Below the pieces are notes generated by a model that saw only the letters and a program-made list of their open reading frames with translations, did no database searches and was not told the DNA's origin. This document shows, piece by piece, positions 43,126-52,131 of a DNA stretch of 64,000 nt (positions are counted from its first letter, which is position 1; each line of letters opens with the position of its first letter). The stretch lies in contig NZ_JASATW010000003.1 in the NCBI RefSeq assembly GCF_030405905.1, positions 1-64,000 of the forward strand, written 5' to 3'. A program made the position numbers and the translations under genes. This DNA is from Sphaerothrix gracilis. GTDB lineage: Bacteria; Cyanobacteriota; Cyanobacteriia; Phormidesmidales; Phormidesmidaceae.

Positions 43126-45441
43126 CTAAGCCGCTTCCTCCAGCCAGAGGCTTCCCCCCTGCTGATACGCCTCAAAGCTAAAGGCATCCACCTGAATCGC
43201 CTCGTTGCGAGCAAACTCCGCTTCACACACCTGGTTTACCTCCGCTTCACTGATTAGCCCCGCTTCGTAAGCCAGCGTCAGCAGCTCATCAGCTTTAGCC
43301 GGGGGGAGCTGACCGGCCCGGCTAGCCGCTTTAATTTTTCTCACAATTGGAGCCGCCTGCTGCACCAAGGTAAAGGCCCGCTCTAGGCGACCCAGAGCCT
43401 GGTGCTCATCCTGAGGAATGTGGATACCGGCTGTGAGGCGATCGCGCGGTGTTCCTCCGGTTTGGACAAGCTGGGCTACTTGATGACCGAGGTTATCAGG
43501 GGGCAATGTGCCTATTGGGTTGAGGCGGTGCCAGCTCAGCACCGGGCCGCGCAGCAGCCAGCCCAGACCGGGCACGGACAGGTGACGATAGATGCCATCT
43601 AGGGCCTGCTGAATCTGGGCTAGCCCGTATTGCAGTGACCAGTGTACTAGGGGTAAATCTTCTGCCAGGGCACCTTCGGCTTCAAATCGCCAGAGGGTAG
43701 CACTGCTCAGATACAGCCAGGAGAGCACATCGGCAAAGCGGCCCGTGAGTTTTTCTTGCCGCTTGAGGGAACCGCCATAGGCGATCAGGGCTAAGTCGGT
43801 CAGCAGCGCAAACGTGGCTGAGGCCCAGCTCAGGCGTCGGTAATAGCGGGCTGTGGGGCCAGAGACGGGCGATCGCGCCCCCCAGCCCCGCGTCAGACTG
43901 AGCCAGCTCGCCCACATAGTATTGCCAAAAATTGAACCCAAATGGGGCCAAAAGGCTTGATCAAACGCAGCCACATTTCGCTCACTCAGGGCCTGAATTT
44001 CTCGGTAGACATAGGGATGGCAGCGAATCGCCCCCTGCCCAAAGATCATCAGTGTCCGAGTAAGAATATTAGCTCCCTCCACCGTGATGGCAATCGGAAT
44101 CGCCGTGTAGACATTGGCCAGCAGATTACGCGGCCCCCGACAGATGCCGTTGCCGCCCAAAATATCCATGCCGTCGTTGACGATTTGGCGGGCCAGTTCA
44201 GTGCTGTGGTACTTGGCGATCGCGGAAACCACGGCAGGCTGCTCGCCCCTGTCCACCGCGCCACAGGTATAGAGCCGGGCCGCATCCATCACATAGGTCA
44301 GTCCGGCAATCCGGGCCAGGGGTTCCTCCACCCCTTCAAATCGGCCAATAGACAAGCCAAACTGCTTACGCACCACGCTGTGATCGCCTGCCACCCGTGC
44401 CACCAGCTTCGACACTCCCGTACAGCTCGCCGGGAAGCTAATCCCCCGGCCCGCTGCTAAGGTCTGCATTAGCATCTTCCAGCCCTGCCCGGCCTGCTCC
44501 ACGCCGCCGATGATCTGCTCTACGGGGAGCACCACGTCATGACCTTCGGTGGGTGAGTTGTAGAACGGTACTCCCATCGGATCGTGGCGCTGATTAATCA
44601 CGACTCCCGGCGTGTCCGTGGGTACGAGAGCACAGGTAATGCCCGGCTCCTTACCCTGGCCCAGCAAATTGTGTGGATCGCGCAGGCGGAAGGCAAGGCC
44701 CAGGAGAGTAGCGATCGCCCCCAGGGTGATATAGCGCTTCTTCCAGTTCAGCCGCAGGTAGAGCTGGCCATCCTCGCCCCGGAACACTTCCCCGTGAGAA
44801 ATCAGGCTGGCCGCATCCGAGCCGGCGTTGGGTTCCGTTAGAGCAAAGCAGGGAATCTCCTCGCCTCGTGCCAGCCGCGGCAGGTAGTGGGCTTTTTGCT
44901 CTGGCGTGCCGTAGCGCAGCAGCAGCTTCGCCGGGCCGAGGGAGTTGGCCACCCCCACCGTCGCCACGTGGGTAAACGAGCGAGAGGACAGCTTCACCAT
45001 CACGGCGCTATAGGCCAGGTTAGAAAAGCCGAGTCCGCCATATTCCTGAGGAATCATCATGCCGAAAAAGCGTTCCTGCTTCAGGTAGTCCCACGCCTCC
45101 GGCGGCAGGTCTTTGCGCTGATAAATCTCCCAGTCCGTCGCCATCTGACAGACCTTTTCTACCGGGCCATCGAGAAATGCCTGAATTTCTGGCGTCACCT
45201 GTGGATAGGGCTGACGCAGTAGGCGCTGAAAATTCGGTTTACCTGTAAAAAATTCACCCTCGACCCAGACATTCCCCGCTTCGATCGCCGCTCGCTCTGT
45301 GTCGGAAATTTTAGGCAATAGCTTTAGCCGAGTAATTAGTTGAACAATAGGGGCCGTAATCAAGCGCTGCCGTAAGGCGGGTAGCCACAGAATCAGCAAG
45401 ACCAGCGCAGCTATGACAAGAAGAAAGAGAAGAACAGTCAT
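43126..45441 (-). CDS. fadE: Acyl-CoA dehydrogenase, FadE type
   Basis: FadE oxidises acyl-CoA to trans-2-enoyl-CoA with FAD, the first step of each beta-oxidation cycle. The 771-aa protein is close in size to E. coli FadE (814 aa) and shares its layout: N-terminal membrane segment (about 3-25), FFTGKPNFQRLL, FLDGPVEKVC, YLKQERFFGMMIPQEYGGL, CFALTEPNAGSDAA, NWKKRYITLGAIATLLGLAF, GITCALVPTDTPGV, AGRGISFPA, FEGVEEPLARIAG, EGANILTRTLMIFGQGAIRCHPY, and a DUF1974-like C-domain. It is the promoter-distal gene of the set, 126 bp after the thiolase stop. HIP1 octamers lie inside, so it is resident, not freshly acquired. Electron acceptor ETF is not encoded in the window. Confidence 0.95.
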   Translation of the reverse strand: MTVLLFLLVIAALVLLILWLPALRQRLITAPIVQLITRLKLLPKISDTERAAIEAGNVWVEGEFFTGKPNFQRLLRQPYPQVTPEIQAFLDGPVEKVCQMATDWEIYQRKDLPPEAWDYLKQERFFGMMIPQEYGGLGFSNLAYSAVMVKLSSRSFTHVATVGVANSLGPAKLLLRYGTPEQKAHYLPRLARGEEIPCFALTEPNAGSDAASLISHGEVFRGEDGQLYLRLNWKKRYITLGAIATLLGLAFRLRDPHNLLGQGKEPGITCALVPTDTPGVVINQRHDPMGVPFYNSPTEGHDVVLPVEQIIGGVEQAGQGWKMLMQTLAAGRGISFPASCTGVSKLVARVAGDHSVVRKQFGLSIGRFEGVEEPLARIAGLTYVMDAARLYTCGAVDRGEQPAVVSAIAKYHSTELARQIVNDGMDILGGNGICRGPRNLLANVYTAIPIAITVEGANILTRTLMIFGQGAIRCHPYVYREIQALSERNVAAFDQAFWPHLGSIFGNTMWASWLSLTRGWGARSPVSGPTARYYRRLSWASATFALLTDLALIAYGGSLKRQEKLTGRFADVLSWLYLSSATLWRFEAEGALAEDLPLVHWSLQYGLAQIQQALDGIYRHLSVPGLGWLLRGPVLSWHRLNPIGTLPPDNLGHQVAQLVQTGGTPRDRLTAGIHIPQDEHQALGRLERAFTLVQQAAPIVRKIKAASRAGQLPPAKADELLTLAYEAGLISEAEVNQVCEAEFARNEAIQVDAFSFEAYQQGGSLWLEEAA

Positions 45442-45465
45442 GGGTCAGGCTCCAAAACAGAAACC

Positions 45466-45567
45466 GTAGGGTGCGTTGATAACGCACCATTGCGAAAAGT
45501 TTGCGGTCTGATGAGATTCACATTGGGTAAAAGCGGAGTGCGATCGCGTTGCATCAACTAACGCACT

Positions 45568-45571
<4 letters not shown>
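45466..45571. repeat. MITE-like element with terminal inverted repeats
   Basis: Between fadA and fadE, 106 bp are bounded by GTAGGGTGCGTT (45466-45477) and, inverted, GTAGAGTGCGTT (45571-45560), matching 11 of 12. A perfect internal hairpin GGTGCGTT/AACGCACC (45470-45477 and 45481-45488) sits at the left end. Repeats of the form GTAGGGTGCGTT..AACGCACC are scattered in cyanobacterial genomes. The right end reaches into fadA and supplies its TAG stop (45570-45568). Confidence 0.65.
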
Positions 45572-46755
<1,184 letters not shown>

Positions 46756-46785
46756 TGGGGTGAGTTGACGGAAGAGGCGAGTGCC

Positions 46786-49134
46786 CTAATTTCTCAGCGG
46801 CTTCTTCGTCTTCAACATGTGCAAAATCCGCTCTTTGGTCTTAGGTTCGTCAACCAGGGGCAGGAAGTTGTCGCGCTCTAGGCGGAGTAAGTAAGCATCG
46901 TCTACCTGAGCTGGGATGGTGAGATCGCCGCCCGTGAGGACGTAGGCGAGACGATTCGCCAGGGCGCGATCGTAGTCGCTGATATAGCCGCCCTGGTGCA
47001 TGACGTAGGCCATGTGGTCTAAAACGGCGCGGGCGGGCTGACCTAGAACCGGGATTGAATTTTGTGGGAGCGGCGCATAGCCCAGGGCGTCTAGGCAGAG
47101 CACTTCCTGCTTGGCGACATAGAGACGGCGATCGCCATTAATCACCACTTTGGCGGTAGGCAGCAGAAAGCCCAGTTCCTTCGCTTCATAGGCGCTATTG
47201 GCGACCTTAGCCATGCCAATGGTTTCAAATACCTGCTTCAGCCAAGGCAGAATATCGCTGGGGCGATCGCTAATGGCCTGATTCGCCGCCCACCGCGCCA
47301 GCCGCATCAGGCCGCCGCCAGCCGGAATCAGTCCGACCCCCAGTTCCACCAGGCCAATGTAAGTTTCGGCATCAGCCACCACGTGAGAACAGGCCATTGC
47401 CAGCTCGCAGCCCCCACCGAGGACGCGGCCCTGAATCGCAGCCACAATCGGCTTATGGAAATAGTGAATTCGCTGCACCAGGGTTTGAAACTTTTCAAGC
47501 AGCGCCGCGATGCCGCTATGGTGGCGGTTGAAGGGATTGAGGTTTTCCCACTGGGCAATTTTGCCCACTTCAGCCAGGTTGATGCCGACGCAGAAGTTGG
47601 CCCCTTCGTTGCCAATCACCAGGCCGCGCAGGTCGTCGCGGGTTTCCAGCAGGTGCAAGACTTCCTCTAGGCCGTCAATCACTTTAGAGCTGAGGGTATT
47701 GGCCTTAGAGCGAAATTCATACAGAGCAACGCCATCCCCTAAATCCAGCAGCACCGCTTCCGGATTGCGCCAGAGGATGGGATAGCCGTCATTGAGATGA
47801 ATTTCATCAGTCGGAATTTCTAGAGAAACATACTGCTCGCCGGGAATATAGACGCTGCGATCGCGGTAGAAGCCAGCGGTGCTCACCTCCTGCATTTGCT
47901 CCAGCCAGGTGGGTATTGCATAACCCGCCTCTTGCAAATCGCTCAGCACCGTTTCAAAGCCCAGCACATCCCAAATTTCAAACGGCCCCAGTTCCCAGCC
48001 AAAGCCCCAGCGCAGCGCCCGGTCAATTTCTGCCGGACTGTCGGCAATTTCAGGAATGCGGTTGGCGCTGTAGGCCAGGGTTGCCAGCGTCATCTGCCGG
48101 AAAAAGTCGCCCGCTCGCCCGCGATCGCCATAGAGCTTCTGCAGTCGCTCGGCCAAGGTCAGCTTTTTCAGCCTGTCCAAGTTGCCGAGATCCAGCGGTT
48201 TAGCAGGCTCATAGGTAAAAGTTTGGGGATTGAGCGAGCGAATTTCGCCGTCTACCTTTTTGTAAAACCCTTGGCCCGACTTCGCTCCCAGCGTCCCGGT
48301 TTCCACCAGCTTGCGCATGAGCGGCGGCGCTTGGAACAGAGCTTGCTGTTCGTCATGGGGAATGGCCGGATAGAGATTGTCTGCCACATACAGCAGCGTG
48401 TCTAAGCCCACCAGGTCCGCCGTGCGGAAAATGCCTGACTTGGGCCGTCCCACTAGGGTGCCAGAGAGGGTATCAATTTCCTCAATTGTGTAGCCCTGTT
48501 CGGTGAATGCCTTCAGCCCCAGCAGCGTCACAAAAATGCCGATGCGATTGGCAATAAAGTTGGGCGTATCCTTGGCAATCACAATCCCCTTGCCCAACTG
48601 CATCCGGCCAAACTGCTGCATCCGGGCCAGTACCTGCGGCTCAGTCTCGGCAGTGGGAATGAGTTCCAGCAGCTTTAGGTAGCGGGGCGGATTGAAGAAA
48701 TGGGTGCCTAAAAAGCGTTGACGGAAAGATTTGGAGCGTCCCTGGGCGATCGCCTGAATCGACAGACCGCTGGTGTTACTAGAAATCACCGCGTCTGAAC
48801 CCACCGTTTTTTCCACCCGCGCCATCAGCTCGTGCTTAACAGCCAGGTTTTCAATTACCGCCTCAATTACCCAGTCCACATCGGCCAGGCGATCAAAATG
48901 GTCTTCATAGTTGCCCAGGATGACCCGCTCTGCCGTTTTAGAGGTGTAGAAAATCGGCGGCGACTGCTTCAGTGCCTTCTTAAACGCGCCTTCCACTAGG
49001 CCGTTGCGATCGCCCGTCTTGGCGGGCAGATCCAGCAGATGCACCGTCAGTCCAGCATTCGCCAGATGAGCCGCAATCTGCGTACCCATAACGCCAGCAC
49101 CGAGGACAGCGGCTGTTCGGAATGGTTTGAACAT
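46786..49134 (-). CDS. fadB: 3-hydroxyacyl-CoA dehydrogenase / enoyl-CoA hydratase (FadB/FadN type)
   Basis: The 782-aa bifunctional enzyme hydrates enoyl-CoA and oxidises the 3-hydroxyacyl-CoA with NAD+. Unlike E. coli FadB, the dehydrogenase comes first: AAVLGAGVMGTQIAAHLANAG (NAD site, about 8-28), SNTSGLSI, GTHFFNPPRYLKLLELI (catalytic His), two 3HCDH C-domains, then the hydratase from about 480 with both catalytic Glu, GGGCELAMA (about 577) and VELGVGLIPAGGG (about 598). This order and length match B. subtilis FadN (about 789 aa). Start is the ATG at 49134 with AAAGGA 8 nt upstream; the open frame continues upstream through a low-complexity tract and is not used. Confidence 0.93.
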   Translation of the reverse strand: MFKPFRTAAVLGAGVMGTQIAAHLANAGLTVHLLDLPAKTGDRNGLVEGAFKKALKQSPPIFYTSKTAERVILGNYEDHFDRLADVDWVIEAVIENLAVKHELMARVEKTVGSDAVISSNTSGLSIQAIAQGRSKSFRQRFLGTHFFNPPRYLKLLELIPTAETEPQVLARMQQFGRMQLGKGIVIAKDTPNFIANRIGIFVTLLGLKAFTEQGYTIEEIDTLSGTLVGRPKSGIFRTADLVGLDTLLYVADNLYPAIPHDEQQALFQAPPLMRKLVETGTLGAKSGQGFYKKVDGEIRSLNPQTFTYEPAKPLDLGNLDRLKKLTLAERLQKLYGDRGRAGDFFRQMTLATLAYSANRIPEIADSPAEIDRALRWGFGWELGPFEIWDVLGFETVLSDLQEAGYAIPTWLEQMQEVSTAGFYRDRSVYIPGEQYVSLEIPTDEIHLNDGYPILWRNPEAVLLDLGDGVALYEFRSKANTLSSKVIDGLEEVLHLLETRDDLRGLVIGNEGANFCVGINLAEVGKIAQWENLNPFNRHHSGIAALLEKFQTLVQRIHYFHKPIVAAIQGRVLGGGCELAMACSHVVADAETYIGLVELGVGLIPAGGGLMRLARWAANQAISDRPSDILPWLKQVFETIGMAKVANSAYEAKELGFLLPTAKVVINGDRRLYVAKQEVLCLDALGYAPLPQNSIPVLGQPARAVLDHMAYVMHQGGYISDYDRALANRLAYVLTGGDLTIPAQVDDAYLLRLERDNFLPLVDEPKTKERILHMLKTKKPLRN

Positions 49135-49158
49135 GGTGAGTTCCTTTGGTAGAGAGTA

Positions 49159-49214
49159 GGGGGGAATGTGGGGAGAGAGGAGGTGGGGGAGATGGAGAAG
49201 GTAGGGGAGAGGGG
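49159..49214 (+). repeat. G-rich purine tract with five G4+ runs
   Basis: In the 212-bp spacer between fadD and fadB the plus strand has G-runs of 6, 4, 5, 4 and 4 (49159-49164, 49170-49173, 49185-49189, 49204-49207, 49211-49214) separated by A/T-containing purine spacers, a potential G-quadruplex. Transcription runs on the opposite strand, so the mRNA is pyrimidine-rich. A similar purine motif, inverted, forms the last codons of fadD (49410-49440). Confidence 0.6.
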
Positions 49215-49346
49215 AACAAGCGACAATCAAAATTGCGAATCCGTAGAGGTTGGTAGCCAAGCACTCCGCACAAGAAACAAGAAATTATCTACAAAACCTG
49301 CCCCAATGGCTGATACCTGCCCTAACGGCCCCAGGTCCTAGCGCCA

Positions 49347-51392
49347 TCAGTAATGTGTTAACGACTGAGCATATGCTGGACACGTCGCCGCCGGCACGAT
49401 GGCGCACCCCTGCAAAACCTCTCCATCTCCGCCTCCCCGCGTTTCTGCCTCCCCATACATCTCCTCAACCACCCCCACAAAGGCCCGCAGCACCGCCACC
49501 CGATCCACACTGCCGTCCGCCTGCAGCAACCCGTTCTCCACCGTCAGCACCGCATTGACCAAAGCAAACTTACGCACTGTAGACCAGTAGGGTAGGTGGC
49601 AGTTAGCCGCATCAATCAGGGTTTGATAGCGAGCCGTAATGCAGGGGTGCTGTAGAAGAGAGTCGCTTTGTAAGGGCAGCGCCATCGCCTCTGCTTCCTG
49701 GTGCAGCGCCGTTAGATTGGGGAAAATCAACATGCTGCAAAACTTGCGGTTCGCGCCGACAGCGATCGCATAGTCTACTAAAGGCGATCGCCTTAGCTCC
49801 TGCTCCAGCGGTAAGGACGAGACATATTTTCCGGTTGACAGCTTGAACAGCGGCTTTTTGACGCCAATGATTTTCAGAAAGCCATCCGGCGTGATTTCGC
49901 CTAGGTCGCCCGTGTGGAACCAGCCGTGCTTAAGAGCCTGCCGGGTCGCAACCGGATCGCGGTAGTAGCCCTGCATCACAAAAGGCGATCGCACTAGAAT
50001 TTCACTGTCTTCAGCAATACCAATCTCAACCCCGGCAATCGGTACGCCCACGGTGCCAGCCCGGTTATATTGACCCCGGTTATAGCAGAGGACAGCGCTG
50101 GTTTCTGTCAGGCCGTAGCCCTGCAAGACAGGGATGCCTGCGGCAGAAAAAACGTTGGCAAGCTCAGCTTTGAGGGCAGCGCCGCCGCTGACTAAAGCCT
50201 TGAGGCGACCGCCAAAAGCAGCTCGCCATTTGGCAAACACGAGGCGATCGGCTAGCTTCAGCTGCAGGGCGTAGAGCCTAGAAGGGGCTTTGCCAATCTC
50301 GTAGCGCTGGGCTAGCTTCAGCGCCCAGGTAAAGACGGCCCGATCGAAATTGCCAAGGCGCTGAGCGCGATCGCAAATGCGCTCGTATACCTTTTCAATC
50401 AGGCGCGGCACCGTAATCATGAAGGTGGGCTGGAGAGTGCGCAGGTGCTTGACTACGTGGTTGGGGTTAGAAAAATAGATGCTGTGCCCGTAGGCTAGAT
50501 GCCCATAGAGAAAGACCCGCGCGAAGATGTGAGTCAGCGGCAGAAAAATTAGGGCGACTTCTTCAGGACCGTGGCCTAAGTTGGGATAGCTGCTGAAGGC
50601 GGCAATGACGTCGGCGGCGATACTTTCGTGGGTCAGCATGACCCCTTTGGGGCGGTGGCTATCGCTGGCGATATAGAGAATCGTAGCCAGGTCGGTAGGG
50701 GCGATCGCAGCTTTGAGTTGGGCAATGCGCTCTGGGGACCAGTTGGCTTGTCCTTGCGATCGCACCTGTTCGAGCGCCAATAACTGCACTGTCGCTGGCA
50801 GGGCTGCTAGCCCTGGGTGTACGGGCGGTTCATGTAGGAATTGAGGGTACTGCAGACATTCTTCCGGGGGGGGCGAGGGCTGCCCAGGGGCCAGGCCCTC
50901 AACTGCGACAGTGGCTGAAAGGGTTGGCAGTCCAGCGGAGACGATGACTTGCTGCAAGGTGGGCACCTGTTTCAGGTAAGCGGCGATCTGTTCTAAGAGA
51001 TCTGGATTAGAAACGATCAGCGCCTGCACGGCAGCGTGACGCAGACTGTAAATGATGTTTTCGATGGTTTGGGTGAGGTCAATCGGCACATTGACCAATC
51101 CGGCCAGCAGACAGCCCATATCTGCTAGGCAAAAGTCCACATCGCTGTGCATAATCAGCGCCACGCGATCGCCCTGTCGCAGGCCCAAACCCAGCAGGCC
51201 CAGACCTAATTCTTCCGCAGTCCTCCGAAAGGTCCGGTTGGATAGTGGTTGCCAGCGGCGATTTTGCCAATGGTTGAAGGCAAGTTCATTGGGATAGCGA
51301 TCGCAAGCTTGATCTAAAAGCACGGGTAAGGTTTGCTCTAGAACTAAGCTGCCGGCGTTAGGAGGTGCCCGATAGATAGTACAGGCGGTCAT
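49347..51392 (-). CDS. AMP-dependent acyl-CoA/fatty-acid ligase (FadD-like), divergent P-loop
   Basis: The enzyme activates fatty acids as acyl-AMP and then acyl-CoA. The 681-aa protein has TFRRTAEELGLGLLGLGL, GYGLTETSAVLC (A5 motif, about 425), GWFHTGDLGEI (about 497) and the C-terminal KLSTGKYVSSLPLE. The usual Y-T-S-G-T-T-G-x-P-K-G loop is replaced by YIASDSHRPKGVMLTH (about 240): Ser/Asp/Ser/His take the place of Gly/Thr/Thr/Gly. Activity may thus be altered. It resembles the long-chain FadD15/Aas-like group. First in the fad run; the ATG at 51392 has a 6-bp inverted repeat 8 bp upstream. The last 30 codons look like read-through into a purine-rich tract. Confidence 0.88.
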   Translation of the reverse strand: MTACTIYRAPPNAGSLVLEQTLPVLLDQACDRYPNELAFNHWQNRRWQPLSNRTFRRTAEELGLGLLGLGLRQGDRVALIMHSDVDFCLADMGCLLAGLVNVPIDLTQTIENIIYSLRHAAVQALIVSNPDLLEQIAAYLKQVPTLQQVIVSAGLPTLSATVAVEGLAPGQPSPPPEECLQYPQFLHEPPVHPGLAALPATVQLLALEQVRSQGQANWSPERIAQLKAAIAPTDLATILYIASDSHRPKGVMLTHESIAADVIAAFSSYPNLGHGPEEVALIFLPLTHIFARVFLYGHLAYGHSIYFSNPNHVVKHLRTLQPTFMITVPRLIEKVYERICDRAQRLGNFDRAVFTWALKLAQRYEIGKAPSRLYALQLKLADRLVFAKWRAAFGGRLKALVSGGAALKAELANVFSAAGIPVLQGYGLTETSAVLCYNRGQYNRAGTVGVPIAGVEIGIAEDSEILVRSPFVMQGYYRDPVATRQALKHGWFHTGDLGEITPDGFLKIIGVKKPLFKLSTGKYVSSLPLEQELRRSPLVDYAIAVGANRKFCSMLIFPNLTALHQEAEAMALPLQSDSLLQHPCITARYQTLIDAANCHLPYWSTVRKFALVNAVLTVENGLLQADGSVDRVAVLRAFVGVVEEMYGEAETRGGGDGEVLQGCAIVPAATCPAYAQSLTHY

Positions 51393-52131
51393 TGCTTTAG
51401 CAAGAGAGTTTAGCTCTTGACGACTTCGATGAATGAGACGTTACACCCTTCAGGCCGAAGCCTGCTGTCAATCAAGGGAAAATCAGCAGCTTGCCCGAAC
51501 TTGATAAAGAGAGGAGAGGAGAGGATAAAGTAAAGCAGCGCTAATATTGACTTAGCTGGCTCTATTACGGCCAAAAAATATCAAATAGCTAAGCTTGAGG
51601 ACAGTCTGCTGACAAACTTAAACACCGCATAAATATGTTGGGATAAAAGCGGTATTGACTGAAGAACTGGGCCGTACGTAGCTACCTGAACAAATTCGAG
51701 TCATCTGTAGCTAAGGCTGTTCAATCAATACTTTCAAGTTTGAGCAGCTTACAGGCAGTAGATTTGGCAAAGTTTAAGATTTGTTTGAAGGCGCTAAAGC
51801 CTGCTGTTTAAGATTTAATTTTAGCTGAGCTGAACCTGAAAAAGTATTTCTGACAACTTAAGCAATGCAGCGACTCTTAAAATCAATCATTAATAATTAA
51901 TTGATTTGAATTTAGTATAACTGTTTGTTTTTTAGACTGGCTATGAAACCATATTTTTTGCAAAAAAATGAAATAAACAAATCGAAATATTATCGCTTTC
52001 AGTTGTTACGATCCGTAAAAATCGTAGCCAATCAATAATTAGTTTTGCCGTATTTATGGGCTTAGCTAGCCCTATTGGTCACAACGGCGTCAGCTATTCG
52101 CCTCATGTCGGGATCGGCATATCGGTGATGG
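51393..52131. other. AT-rich intergenic region upstream of the fad operon
   Basis: About 740 bp without a convincing gene. The first part should hold the fad promoter: CAAGAG-N7-CTCTTG (51401-51419) abuts the start of the ligase gene and CAGGC-CGAA-GCCTG lies at 51451-51464. Further on, the sequence is very AT-rich, with TTTTTTGCAAAAAA (51954-51967) and possible TATAAC (about 51915) boxes. A 64-codon ORF at 52056-52250 overlaps the hydrolase 3' end and is not credible. Confidence 0.5.

Noticed and set aside
49135..49260. Upstream extension of the FadB frame with a hydrophobic Pro/Ser/Leu-rich N-terminus
   Set aside because: It is translation of the G-rich spacer; the ATG at 49134 has a good ribosome-binding site and gives the family's N-terminus.
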